From contig CM046870.1 in assembly GCA_025617745.1 (NCBI GenBank), forward strand, positions 8,558,303 through 8,622,302: a DNA stretch of 64,000 bases. The letters are read 5' to 3'. The stretch comes from Heliocidaris erythrogramma. Lineage: Eukaryota; Echinodermata; Echinoidea; Camarodonta; Echinometridae. Positions within the stretch are counted from its first letter, which is position 1. Every line of letters begins with the position of its first letter. The notes beneath the pieces were generated by a model. The model was not told the origin of the DNA. It worked only from the letters and a program-made list of their open reading frames with translations, and did no database searches. The position numbers and the translations under genes were made by a program. Below, one piece after another: positions 32,821-44,039 of this stretch.

Positions 32821-33700
32821 CTTCATCTCCTCAATATCTTCATCTCCTGTGGAAACTGCAGATTTTTCCTCTCTGAGCATTCCTAGTACAGTGACTTGCT
32901 GGGCTTTGGATCGATGGTCTAATTGGAAGTTAGAGAGCCAGTCATCATCGGCAGAAGAGGTCTTGACTTCGTTAACCATGGCAAAATCATCCTGGGGAGC
33001 AGGTTGAGAGTCAGAGACAGGTTCAAGTGAAGCGATCACCGTTTGCTTTGGGAGGAAGATATTTCCATTGGTACTGTTTGTCACCACCACTTCCACCTTG
33101 CCAAATCTGTTTTTACCTAACTCCACAAGTGCTGGCTGGATTTCCAAGGCTTCAGGTAGCGAGGGGTCTAAGGCTGAATCTAGCAGGGCAACGGTGCCTT
33201 GTAAGTCTCCAGCATGTATCCTGCAGGTGATGACAGAGTTACCAGGAGGCAGACAGCGGGTCTTTCTCCCTGAATACACTAGTCGGCCTGGAGTCAAATC
33301 AGGCGTGGTTATTAGCTTGATGACGGCATCGATTGTCGGTTTGGGTGATCTGGAAGAATGGAAGTCATCACAGCCCAAGAATGATGAGATTTTTCTTTGA
33401 TTCTGTTACAAGGAATGGTACCATGACTTCCGTCTTTATGGGATGGTCAAGGCAGACACAGAGCTCCACATATCCAAGGTAGGGTATCACGATCTTGTTT
33501 GCTACTGTTAGGTGTAAAGACGCATCAGGGCATAGGTCGGAAATAAGGAAGATATTCTTGAAGCCATTTCAGCGAAAGGATGGAAACTTGAGCCCCTGTG
33601 CCACACAGAGCTTCTGTTTGTCTTCCGCTGATGTGGCACACAATGTTACATCTCTTCCCAATTAGTTTGGCTTTCGTTGCTTAATACATGTACATGGGTT
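32791..33700 (-). pseudogene. gypsy protease and protease-RT linker
   Basis: Near 33650-33560 the minus strand reads CHISGRQTEALCGTGAQVSI, the retropepsin active-site region, but with GTG where the family has the catalytic DTG; the changed codon is at 33600-33602. Loss of the aspartate would abolish activity. The following 195-residue frame (33378-32791) includes GNIFLPKQTVIASLEP, typical of the segment between protease and RT in this family. A frameshift separates the two parts. Confidence 0.75.
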
Positions 33701-34988
33701 TTACTGACTGACGGGACGGGTTTGGCCTGGGTGCTCCACGTCCCTCTGGGGCACCCTTTTGAAGTTTTCCTGGTTCCGACAGCCCCTGGAAAAATGTTCA
33801 CTGCTTCCGCACTTAAAACAATGGGAACATCCACTTTCCTGGCCAGCTTCCTGGCATCGTTGACAACTCTTTCGAGTACGACGCTGATTTGAGCGAGGAT
33901 GACGAGGAGCTTGGTTTTTCATCTCATTCTGTACGATTGAGCGAATTGCAGCTTGCATCTGCTCCCAGTCTGGCAGGGTTGAGCAGCCAGGTCATCCTTC
34001 TCTTTGGAAGCATTTTCCTTTTCAACAGACACTTCATTGATGGAAGTACTTTTATTCGGTTTCCCTGGCAACTTCCGTCGTCTCTCTGCCTCGTGCCCTA
34101 CAGCTACCGTTAGAACTTCCAGCAATCCTTCATCTGAGCTGTCATCACCCAGGAGGGGCTTTAGTTCCTGACGGATGATATCACTTTGCAGTCCAGTCGA
34201 TACGACATGCTGGAATATCTTTTGTACCTGTTCTTCCCCATAAAGTACCCCGGAACCAGCTTCTTGGCAAGCAAAAAAGATTTTCTGCTTCAAATCCATT
34301 GCTCGGAGGATGAAATCATGCTCTGTTTCCCGGCTCCCCTGAACAGAAGTTGATAGTTCATGGAACAGAACTGTGGCATCCTTTTCCCGATAATGAGCCT
34401 GTATAATCTTTCGGAGGGTGGGTAGGTCCAGGCCTGACCTGCCTTCCAGGTAGCTCCGGATCCGAAGCCCAGGGCTAATTGCTCGGATTACCTGCTCCAC
34501 TACCTCTTCTTCTGGATATCCCTTTCGAATCCATTGTCTATCTGTCTGGCGAGACTCGAGAAAGATAGCTTGTCCTTTTGAAAGAGCTCGCCAACGTGAT
34601 CCATTATTCTGAACTCCTTCCTAAATGCCACGTTGGTGATGGGTACGGGTGATGAGTTATAGTCTGACTGGAGTCCTGGTATGGTTGCGGGTTCCTGTTG
34701 CTGGATAGCCTCTGGACTAGGCTCTTCCTTGGGTCCCTCCTCATTTACCTTCCCAACCAGTACCTACCTTACCTTACCCCATGTTACCTTATCTTCGTCT
34801 CCTGCTCTTCCACCTCCTCACTGCACAGGTACCGTTGTAGGATTCGGATGAGCCCGGCGCGTCCCGTGGACCTGGCCTTGCTAACGTCTTCCGTCCGTCG
34901 CTTTAGTATCTTGGCAGCCCTGAGGAGCTCATCTTCCTGCTGTCAGCAGGTCGGGTACATCGGCCATCAGTCCTTCTAAACCCGCCAT
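33701..34988 (-). pseudogene. gypsy gag with CCHC zinc knuckle
   Basis: The likely start is the ATG at 34988-34986 (MAGLEGLMADVPDLLTA), followed after a 1-bp frameshift by EDELLRAAKILKRRTEDV. The capsid-like region is in the 34500-33919 frame (for example LEGRSGLDLPTLRKIIQAHY and EHDFILRAMDLKQKI). A third frame (33958-33701) holds the nucleocapsid zinc knuckle C-FK-C-GSSE-H-FSRG-C at residues 47-60. Just before it lies C-x2-C-x8-C-x2-C, a possible second zinc-binding cluster. Gag would form the particle that packages element RNA. Three frames mean a broken gene. Confidence 0.85.
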
Positions 34989-35143
34989 ATCAGTTGTGGG
35001 TCAAGTGCCAAGATCCCTCTCTGCCAGAAACCAAACGCTGCAAGTCGAAGTCCCGGTTCAGCTAGTATAGATAAGCATTGGGGGTAAGGCCGCTGACTTT
35101 CAGCTCTTAGTCTTACTCCTGAATACTTCATCCGGGCAGGGTG
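34989..35143 (-). other. gypsy leader region
   Basis: This is the sequence upstream of the gag start. I could not identify a primer binding site with confidence. Confidence 0.4.
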
Positions 35144-35213
35144 CTGAAATAAGAAATGATGAGAGAAACAATCAATGTGTTGTGATGTCAGTGTCAAAGT
35201 GTGGAATTGACAC
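35144..35213 (-). repeat. 70-bp direct repeat, copy next to gag leader
   Basis: Only three mismatches separate it from 36778-36847. On the minus strand it ends in a pyrimidine tract plus CAG (CATCATTTCTTATTTCAG), followed by CACCCTGCCC. An AATAAA signal lies just before it at 35215-35220 (minus). Confidence 0.8.
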
Positions 35214-36777
35214 CTTTATTCAGTCTTTCTTCATAAACATCTCAAAAGAAGAATAAAGTGTAATATCAAAACATTGTTAATACGATCAATATAAATTCTA
35301 GTATTTTCGTATATATACTCATATGTCTAGCTGAAATAACCTATCAGCATTTTAAATATCATGTTCTTCGTACTAACAAATTAAAGCAAATCCATAAAAC
35401 AAGATAAATAAATAAATAAAAATCCATTACTTAGCCGTAATAACTTATGTCTTTTTCTATTCCTAAACCTGTATATCCCCTCAGAATATCTGCCAAATGA
35501 ATAATACTTTGTAAGGTTAGACTATCTACAATACGGATAAAAAAATAATACACTGGTTATAGAATCCCACGCAACTTTATTCCTGAGTTGAATTCGGTTT
35601 AAATCGTAATAGTATAAACACTACTCTAGTGCAAGACCAATTAAGTCTAGTGTAAACACAAGCTCGGGTCAGTAACCGGATAGCTCCAGCCTGCCTACAC
35701 TCCCTTATCAATGGCCATATTCACATTATTAAACCTCACGTTAGGATCTGTTCATAACGCTTGGTTGGCTATAGATAGCTTGGTAACACATATTTAAATT
35801 TGAATTTGTAGGAAATATTAATACTGGTTGGCTCAATTTAGTCCTAAACAGGCCTATCAGTCATAAAGCAATAGTTCTATCACATGAAAACATATATGAT
35901 AGTACTCCAGCATAATACAACAAAATGAATATATATCAGGTTCATTCCATTACCCCACTTTATGTTCACCCTCTTGGGAACTTACATGTACATGTACATG
36001 TAGTAGGAAGAGGGCAAGAGGGGTGATAGGCATCCCTTTGTTTCCTAAACTCCCAATGAGGAGCTTATTAGCCAATGTACATAAACTATCACAGAGGGTT
36101 ATACTGTAACAGGGGAGGAAGTGGCAACATGACTCCCAAATCACCACCTCCTGGGGTTTCATTTCTACAAGCCCAATTCATACTGTAAAGGTACAATTTA
36201 TCTAAGTAAACCCAACTATTATGTATCATTTGCAATGCGTCTCTATAGTTAATCGAAAATGACAAGAATACTATTTACATACAAAGCATGACACATACCA
36301 CTGTATTATCACATATATACTTTTACAATAATCCTGCCCAGGGCTATTGATCTGCTATTCTCTAAAGAAAGTAAAATAACATACATCATATCACTATACA
36401 GTATTTGATACCCGTTCACATATAAAACATAACCCTCGAAGTTTTGGAACTTAGTCTATATAGTTGTAATTTGAAATCAACTTATCTTTAGATTAATCCC
36501 AAGTGTTATCGTGAATTTTATGACGTTTTCAGCAATTTTGTTATGACATGAAAAAAAATACTTAACCATAAACGTGTTCAGGGTTACATCAATGCAATGG
36601 ATCGACTCTCAATCATACTCACTCATACAATCTACCTATGCATAGAATATAATCTCAAAAATGTATCTTTTATCAATAATCTTATCCAGAAAATATAACA
36701 ATATTAATGATCAAGTAAGTAATATCATACTCAAGTGTAGCAAGAAATAAAACAAGAATAAAACTGAATGTTCTTAC
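35214..36777. other. AT-rich segment between 70-bp direct repeats
   Basis: There are about 1.56 kb without coding potential, and ACATGTACATGTACATGT at about 35984-36002. It could be LTR or leader of the gypsy element, or an intron-like insertion; the sequence alone does not decide. Confidence 0.4.
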
Positions 36778-36847
36778 CTGAAATAAGAAATGATGAGAGA
36801 AACAATCAGTGTGTTGTGATGTCAGTGTCAATGTGTGGAATGGACAC
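36778..36847 (-). repeat. 70-bp direct repeat, distal copy
   Basis: It is 67/70 identical to 35144-35213. On the minus strand the same TTTCTTATTTCAG is followed immediately by GTAAGAAC, a splice-donor-like sequence. Confidence 0.8.
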
Positions 36848-37074
36848 AGGCATCACTACCACTCTTTGTCTCTCCTTATCTTTCTTCCAGGACTCTTCCA
36901 TTCTTTTGGTGGGGTAATGGTTTCCTCTTTGCAAGGTAAGGGAGGTGAAATATTCCTCTTTCAAATTACAATACAGAATGGTACAAGTCAAATAATATAT
37001 TTATATATTGAGTTAACAAAAAATATAGGGGGGGGGGGACAAAATTCATATCAAATTCTTTTTGCAGGGATCAC

Positions 37075-37200
37075 AGTAGTAGTAGTAGTAGTAGTAGTAG
37101 TAGTTGTAGTAGTAGTAGTAGCAGTATATTAAGTAGTATCATCATCATTACCATTACCATGATGCTTACCATCATCATCATCATATCATCTTTATCATTA
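37075..37200. repeat. AGT and ATC microsatellites
   Basis: (AGT)n at about 37075-37135 is followed by ATC-rich repeats to about 37200. Confidence 0.9.
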
Positions 37201-39317
37201 TCATCACAAAAGGTAAGATATCAAATATTTTTTTTAAAAGACAACTTCTTGTTTCCTAATACTAGTTTTCTAGGGGTTGCGTTCTCCATTTCTCTCTCTC
37301 TCTTTTCCTCTCTTTCTTTTCCACAATATTCCATCAACGTATAATTAAATTGTGTTGTTAAATCAAGCTATACTACACAATACCAAATTATTCACCTTCA
37401 AGTCAACAATCCATCAAGCACTATTATAATCATAAATATACACAATATGAGTGTGACTATAAGAAGTCTTTGCCTGTTCCATGGATTGAATATTTTAAAA
37501 AAGCTTCTGTGCCTAGACAATAACCACATCTACAACACTGCACCACATTTGAGTACAAATTCTGAACAAAATACTTTTTATTTGATTATTGTGCCACACC
37601 TGTATAGTTGTACTTGTTCAACTCTAGTTATAGGTACCCAGTGCCCTTCAAACAAGTAGGAAATTGAATGCAGTCCGAAGATATTTTATTCCTTTTATCT
37701 GTTACTGTTGAGATTTGAGATCTGGAGCTACCTTGAAATGTGAGGCTATCAAATTTTTGTCAAAGTGTTTTTAGACTGGATATTTCAAATGGAAGGTCCA
37801 GAGTAAACTGATTAACTAATGTTTCTATGATGCTAGGTATTCGCAACACGGAATCCAAAACGAAAATGATTGAAATACAAGTTGGTAGATAGTTGGCTAC
37901 TGTTTTCTATGGAGAGATAGATGTTATGATCATATGAAATGTACAATATAAGAATGTTTTGATGCATGACTTTTAGAGCTCGCTTTATAGACAAATACCT
38001 TTTTTAAATTGGTGTCCTTGATTGAACTTCTCGCGCATGTGGGTTGATATGACATTTTGTTTCATGTAGCCTACATAGGCTTAATATTATGTCTTTCAAA
38101 TGTAGTCATTAAGGAGTTTTCGGATATGTCAACTAGAACGCCGTTTTAGATTGTCCCAGCGACAATGCATTTGTGGCAACGGTCATATGTGTCCCCCTCT
38201 GCGGGCGAGTGACTCCACCGGTGTTGAGCCATGGATCAAGTCTTCTAATGATTAGTGGTTCATCTCTCCACAGATCGGCCTTTTTGACATGTGAATTGAC
38301 TCCCTCCAAAGTAGTTCTATCAAATTCCATCAAAACCTCTTCAATGAATTTACAATGCACAAGCTACATGTTGCCCACAATGCGACAAAAGAAACTGTTC
38401 CTATGTAATGATAGAAAGGGTCGAACCTCTAACTCTAAACTCCACTTTTTGGAGCAATTTAGAGTTCTTCCTTCACCTCATGTTTATAGAGCTGTTATGC
38501 AACTTTTTGCCTCAACTGAAAAGAAAGATATGTGACTGACACACTACCAACAGAGGGCGCATGAACTTTTTTTTGTTTAATGCAAGTGGTACTATTAGTT
38601 CTAGGAGGTGGATCAACTCTCCTTGTGGCTCAACTCACCTGGATCTCCCCTACATTTTTACTACGAAAATTTTTTTTTTCCTTTTTTGCTCGCTCGCTTT
38701 GCTCGATGGCAAAATTAAGAAATTGAAAACTTAGATATTTGGGCAAAAGACGTCAGCCCCCCCCCCCCCCCCCCCTTGCGAAAATGGGCCCGTATGATGT
38801 AGACCTCTACACCTGCGATTTTCTTTTTTTTTAAATATTATAGGTTTTCCCGTCCAATTTCGTCAAAATAGCACCCAAATGGTCGATAACAGCACTCAAT
38901 TTAGAAAGAATTTGAATAACGATCAGGATCATCGTTCAATTTAGAAATAATTTGATTCAATTGCATTTTTTCATCGTGCGATCGCCAACTTTTGTCAAAC
39001 CGATTTGAAATAACACCACTCAACTTAAAAATCAGGTGAAGAGCATTCAATTTCGTCCGAAAATGTAAACTGCATGCGTTTAAACATTTAATTCCATCTA
39101 CAGGCGAGCATCTATGGAATGTGCGCAATCCTTTTCATCCAAATTATATTTTTGTATTTGGTTTATGTTCATTTGAATAATTTGTGTACGAAATGAGCGA
39201 GTAGCTTTATAAGAAAAGCCCTGTTATTGTCACTTTCACTTTATGATCTTGTTGTAAGAGCAACACACAGTTCTCATAGCACGTATATATGAACGTTTCA
39301 GTATCGTTGAGTCGATC
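37201..39317. other. No confirmed gene; upstream flank of transposase
   Basis: A minus-strand open frame at 38360-38133 has no motif I recognise. A poly-C tract is at 38758-38776, and a GCTCGCTCGCTTTGCTCG motif at about 38689. Bases 38860-39310 may contain the left end of the transposon, but I could not identify an inverted repeat. Confidence 0.4.
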
Positions 39318-40393
39318 ATGGCAGCTCGAAACCGTGATCATAAAATAACAAATGCCGATCGACGTCGGTTGATAGAGGCCTTCCAAGGCAACGCCCAGGA
39401 CTACTTGGAACTGGCTGACAATCTTGGCGTGAAACGTTAGACAGCGAGATCGATTGTGGCTACATTCCTCCGAACTGGAAGAACAGAGCAACTTCCTAGG
39501 GGTGGGGCACGCAACACGAAGATATGAGACAACACTTGGAAGAAATATTGGATGCGAACCCCCTCCTTACCTTAGTCCAGATGAGGCAAAGCCTGAGGGA
39601 CAATATCCCGGACAAGCCAGAGGTGCCTCCATCCACCATTGCCAGGACACTGGATGGGATGCTGGTGACCCTCAAGTTAGCGGAAGATGTCCCTGTGGCC
39701 AGAAACTCACCGCGTGTCCTCCAGCAGCGCGTTGAGTACGCTGAGTGGTGTCTGGAGCATGGCGTGCTCGGAAATTGCGTCTTCATAGACGAGACTGGTT
39801 ACAACGTTTGGACGAGGCGTACCAAGGGAAGTCACGGTGCTCATCGCAGCATGCCTGCGAGAAGAGTGGTTGATGGGCAGAGGGGGCGCAACTGCAATGT
39901 TACATTTGCTGTATCTGCTGGTGTCGGCCTCGTGCATCACCAAATCGCTTTCGAGACCATGACGAGGGAAAGCTTTGAGCAATTCCTCGCAGCCACAGTA
40001 GCCAAGTGCGAGCAGATGTTTCCGGAGGATGAGCCGATCTACTTAGTCTACGATAATGCCAGTCCTCATGTCCGTGCTCAACTGCCTAATGGCGACAACC
40101 ATAACATCGAGATGAAGCGGCTGCCGCCTTACTCTCCATTTCTGAATATGACAGAAATGGCGCATTCAGCGTTTAAGGCCGCTGTGAAGAGGGCACTGGG
40201 ACAGCCTGATCAACAACGGCGGCTTGGAGACAGAGAGGCAGCGCAGAACGCAGGAGTCACTCTACAACAGTGGAGGCGCGACATCCTACGAGAGATCGCT
40301 GCACAGAGCATCGATGCCATCACACCCGCCAAGTGCACGCAATGGTATAACCACAGCCAGACCTACATGCCGAGATGCCTGCCTCGTCAATAG
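39318..40393 (+). pseudogene. Tc1/mariner (IS630)-type DDE transposase, two lesions
   Basis: The likely start is ATG at 39318. Residues 1-40 (ending ELADNLGVKR) resemble the helix-turn-helix DNA-binding part, then a TAG stop lies at 39438-39440. A second break is a frameshift around 39516-39525. From 39524 a 289-residue frame is intact to TAG at 40391-40393. It contains the DDE domain: VFIDETGYN (first Asp, codon 39788), YLVYDNASPHV (second Asp, 40052) and PPYSPFLNMTEMAHS (Glu, 40154). There are 33 residues between the second Asp and the Glu. Such enzymes cut and paste short-TIR transposons, usually at TA. The copy is recently inactivated, and TIRs were not found. Confidence 0.85.
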
Positions 40394-40468
40394 ATCGATG
40401 GATGAAACAAGACATACACACCTGATGAAAACTGAAGACTATATGATGAAAATAAGCACTGTGTGAAC

Positions 40469-40706
40469 ATAGAACGTCCGCCTCACAATCGGGAGGTTGT
40501 GGGTTCGAACCTCGGTCGCGTCATACCAAAAGACGTTAAAAGATGGGAGTTGCTGCTACCTTGTTTGACGTTCAACAATTGAAAGAATAGAGCAACGTCG
40601 ATCTGGCGCTGCACAGTGGCTGCCTGGCCCACGATCAATTGGGCAAAAAGAATTTCCATTTCGGTTAATAAAATTTGGAGTGGATTATTATTATTATTAT
40701 TATTAT
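40469..40706 (+). repeat. tRNA-derived SINE with ATT tail
   Basis: The tRNA part starts at the anticodon region (CCGCCTCACAATCGGGAGG) and includes the B-box GTGGGTTCGAACCTCGG. Then comes a body with GCAGTGGCTGCCTGGCCC-like and TCCATTTCGGTTAATAAAAT segments and a final (ATT)n at 40686-40706. The A-box side is missing (5' truncation). The tail type suggests mobilisation by a CR1/L2-like LINE (inference). Confidence 0.75.
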
Positions 40707-41305
40707 GAAAACATAATTTTAAAGTATCAAAATCATGTCGAGCAAAGTTTCTCTTCACTCTCGGTTGCCAGTCCATGCTATGTTGTGCAGCAGTACACCG
40801 CAGAGGTCATACGACTCTACCCAATGACGTCAGTGCTAATTTGCATAGAAAAGTAAACAAGCTGGCATTTTCCCGAATTGGGACTCCGAGACAATTTCAA
40901 ACCCTCAAAAAGGTGATTTTTATTTTTTTAAAATTGCACTTTCTGGTTGAGCTATTTGAAAAATTTAAAAAGGATTGTTTTCTTTGATACACAGATTTTA
41001 ATATTACCAAATAAAAACGCATACCACTTCTTTTCTCAATATGAGCTCTTTAAGCTGTTCGCGTGCTGACAGGGGGTCTATTAAACAAATCTTTTTGTTT
41101 TGCAAATCACCTATGTCATTTACAGAACCCATCCGTAAAATGTGTTTAACTTTAAAGAACTATTCTCTTTATCTTGTTTATTCATACAATACATAAAGAA
41201 TTTGAGCCTTGAAAGAAATGTACTTGTTCATTGTTTCATTACACATTCCAGGGTTCAAGCGGTAATATTACTGCAACATCTTTGTTATATATTTTTGTTA
41301 TTTAC
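40707..41305. other. No recognisable feature
   Basis: AT-rich sequence between the SINE and the TTAA element. Confidence 0.45.
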
Positions 41306-41309
41306 TTAA

Positions 41310-42240
41310 AGTAGAACACTCAAGAAAATCACAAATATGGCAATTAATGTATCACTAGAAATTGGGAAGCTTACAGATGGCAATCGTATAAGTTTTATGT
41401 CAACTGCGTATATGATGATTATAAAAACAACATAAATAAAAGCTCTTCTCAGCATGTGGAATATCCGAGGATTCGCCAGAAATATAGCGATGTTTTGATG
41501 TCGTCATACGAGGGATCGATCCTGCTTAAGCAGACGACGTCCTATAATGAATGAACGTAATTGCAATGCAATTATTTATCAAATTATAAAGAGTTTGGTA
41601 CATTTAAACATGACCTTATTTCACACCATTCTAAAAGGGAAAGTGAACTGATCCTGATAACTAAAACCGTTTGATTGTAAATACACAGGAGAAGGGTCAA
41701 TGATCAATGAAATAAACCCCATTTTCAAATTGAAAAGCCCTGCGAATAATAGCTGGATGGTATTCGTTCCCTCTTGAAACGCCGAACATGCCGCGGTGCA
41801 AGCAGCTGAAAATACAATGGCGTCTTATTTTGTTTACAAGTGACTGATTCCTTTATTTTTTTAACGCTGCATTTTTCATCAAAATAATACCATACACGAA
41901 GTTAAGAGTGAGGCAACAGACTAACATTAAGACTGACGCTAGTCAAGTAAGAGAAATAAGTGAAGAGGAGATGACAAAACAGGCACTGAAAAATGTGTAT
42001 AATGTTATGGGACATCGTCTGCTTAGACAGGACTCGCCCCTCTTGTGTCGTCACACATCTCAGCAGCGTTCAAGGAGCTTTTCAGCTGCTATATCGGGGC
42101 TGTATTTTACCGTTTTATAATTGATAATAATCATTAATTCAAATGTTTCCAAGCTTTAAATTTGGATAACCTTGTTTAATTTGTGCCATCTATGCAATAA
42201 TAAGTATTAAGCCAATATTTAAAATCATTAGTGTTCTACT
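41310..42240 (+). mobile_element. TTAA-flanked non-autonomous element (complete)
   Basis: It begins AGTAGAACACT and ends AGTGTTCTACT, with TTAA at 41306-41309 and 42241-42244. This is piggyBac-like by target site and is about 931 bp long. The left arm (41326-41966) has a near-identical inverted copy at 23399-24053. A block resembling GGACATCGTCTGCTTAAGCAGGA occurs on the minus strand near 41515-41540 and again on the plus strand near 42010-42035, showing that the two halves are distantly inverted. No transposase is encoded. Confidence 0.8.
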
Positions 42241-42244
42241 TTAA

Positions 42245-43200
42245 TCCAGTCTTACAGACGAATAATCAAACGTGATGCGATAAGTCATAGAACTCGTCCA
42301 TTTGGTATAGTATTTACTCGTATGCTGAAAGAGTTTTAAGTAACAAGTTTCTTTATCTTGTTGATCATACATGTTACTGATGAATAGCTGGCTGTTCACT
42401 GTGTAATGCAAAATCTATTTGTATGCTGACAGACAGTTTCAGTAACAATTCTCTTTGTTTTGCTTGTTACCTTTATCGTTCTGTGATGCAGTTCGATATA
42501 TGGGCAGTTGTTTTGGAGCTAGTCTACATGAATTTTTATTCCCATGCCACTTTCTTTCTTTTTATGTGTTAAAAGTCTACCCCTACTGGATTTGGTAACA
42601 TACCAGAATGTTTATTCCCCACCCATCGTTTTGTGTATCAAAATTTTCACATTTTCTTGTTTTGCTGTTCAAGCAAAGAAATACCTCGAAACTGCTACAT
42701 GTATTATAACCTACAAGGGATCATACGGTTAAGTACACCGTCTACTTGGATAGAGACAAGTAATTATAACCTTTTTGGTCTCGATGAGTGAGAATGTTCC
42801 AACCTCTTTGTCAAATATTAAATGCTTAACAATGACATGTTATTATCTGTTCGAAATCAAAAAGGAGAAAGAGGGGAAGAAAAGAAAAGGGCAAAAATAG
42901 TGTTCAAATTTTTTTGTAAGGCAATGCTCAATTAATCTTTCTTCCCCGCCCCTTTATTTTTGTATGTCACTCGGGTGGTCGGGCTCTGCTCTAGATCTGT
43001 TGCCCTAAACATTTATTGTAACTGACCAAGATGGGTCCTATTATATTTTCATATGTATTGTACATGTATATTGAAACTACCCACGCACTTGCACTACGTA
43101 TACACACAAACACACCAGCATGCACTTGCAAACGCACTGACATCACGCATGCAGTTGATCATCCTCCAAAATACCGGCACTTTACATTTTTGTATTAATA
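42245..43200. other. No confirmed gene; possible LINE 5' untranslated part
   Basis: There is no motif until the endonuclease of the next LINE starts at 43202. The last few hundred bases may be its 5' leader. Confidence 0.4.
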
Positions 43201-43201
43201 A

Positions 43202-43975
43202 ATGGATTCACACGCTTACACTCCCGATATTCTTCTTGACGATATACACGATAGTAAATATTACACCCCCTTAGAATTTAACGATACATTTTCTCATAAT
43301 CCAAATAATATTTCACTTTTACATATAAACTCCAGAAGTCTGAATAGAAATTTCGAATATTTTGACAACCTTTTACACTCCTTAAATAATTTTGCATTTT
43401 CCGTCATTGGAATAAGTAAAACATAAAACATGGTTACATCAGAATTCTCCAGATATGTTCAGTTTGTCTAATTATAAGTTGATTAGGGCAGACAGCAAAG
43501 GAAGAAGAGGGGACGGTGTTGCATTTTTATATTGCTCAAAACTTGAAATTCAGAATCCGTTCAGATGTTAAACTAACACAAGCGGAATGATTATTTATTG
43601 AAATTGACAACTCAAATCTCAAAAATGTCATTATAGGTTTAATTTATAGACCCCCGACTCTAATTTTGAACTATTCTGTGATGAAATGGATTCATATCTT
43701 CATAAAATAGGCGATGAAAAAAAACAACATATTTTTATGCTTGGTGACTTTAATATCGATTTCCTGCTCTCATCTGACAGCAGTAATTCAACCAATTTTA
43801 TGCAAATAATGTATTCATATGGCTTTATTTCGACTACTAATAAACCCACCAGAATAAATTCACATTCTTCAATTCAGATGGACAATATTTTTTCCAACAT
43901 ACATAATAAAAAAAAAAGGGGGGGGGGATATTATGCTCTGAAGTTTCCGATCACCTACCCATATTTTTAACTTGT
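43202..43975 (+). pseudogene. LINE APE endonuclease
   Basis: The frame from 43202 gives NISLLHINSRSLNRNFEYF, the N-terminal endonuclease strand, and ends at ISKT where the family has a catalytic E in an ETW motif; a frameshift and codon change are visible there. After another shift comes TWLHQNSPDMFS and GDGVAFLY. The frame 43686-43970 contains IFMLGDFNIDFLL (Asp and Asn of the active site) and TNKPTRINSHSSIQMDNIFS. An SDH-like motif is degraded near 43945. The enzyme nicks the target DNA to prime reverse transcription. Confidence 0.8.
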
Positions 43976-44039
43976 GAATGCAAACTATGTTGCCCTAAAT
44001 CATTTGATTAATTTTTATATCGCAAAGAATCCAAACGTA

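Larger units (their letters stand above)
30798..34988 (-). mobile_element. Degraded Ty3/gypsy LTR retrotransposon, 3' truncated
   Basis: On the minus strand the order is gag (from 34988), zinc knuckle, protease, reverse transcriptase, RNase H and integrase. RT and RNase H before integrase defines the Ty3/gypsy (Metaviridae) arrangement. Every domain has frameshifts or stops, and the integrase is cut off at 30797 by the fold-back element, so the 3' part and 3' LTR are missing. A clear 5' LTR and primer binding site were not identified; 35144-36847 holds a 70-bp direct repeat that may belong to the leader. The copy is inactive. Confidence 0.9.

Noticed and set aside
36806..36991. Possible small host exon ending MPVSIPHIDTDITTH
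   Set aside because: Part of it is the 70-bp direct repeat, and no domain or consistent splice model could be established.
38133..38360. Minus-strand frame with FDRTTLEGVNSHVKKADLWR
   Set aside because: The composition looks somewhat protein-like, but it starts right after a stop, has no known motif and no clear exon borders. A protein search or RNA data would be needed before calling it.
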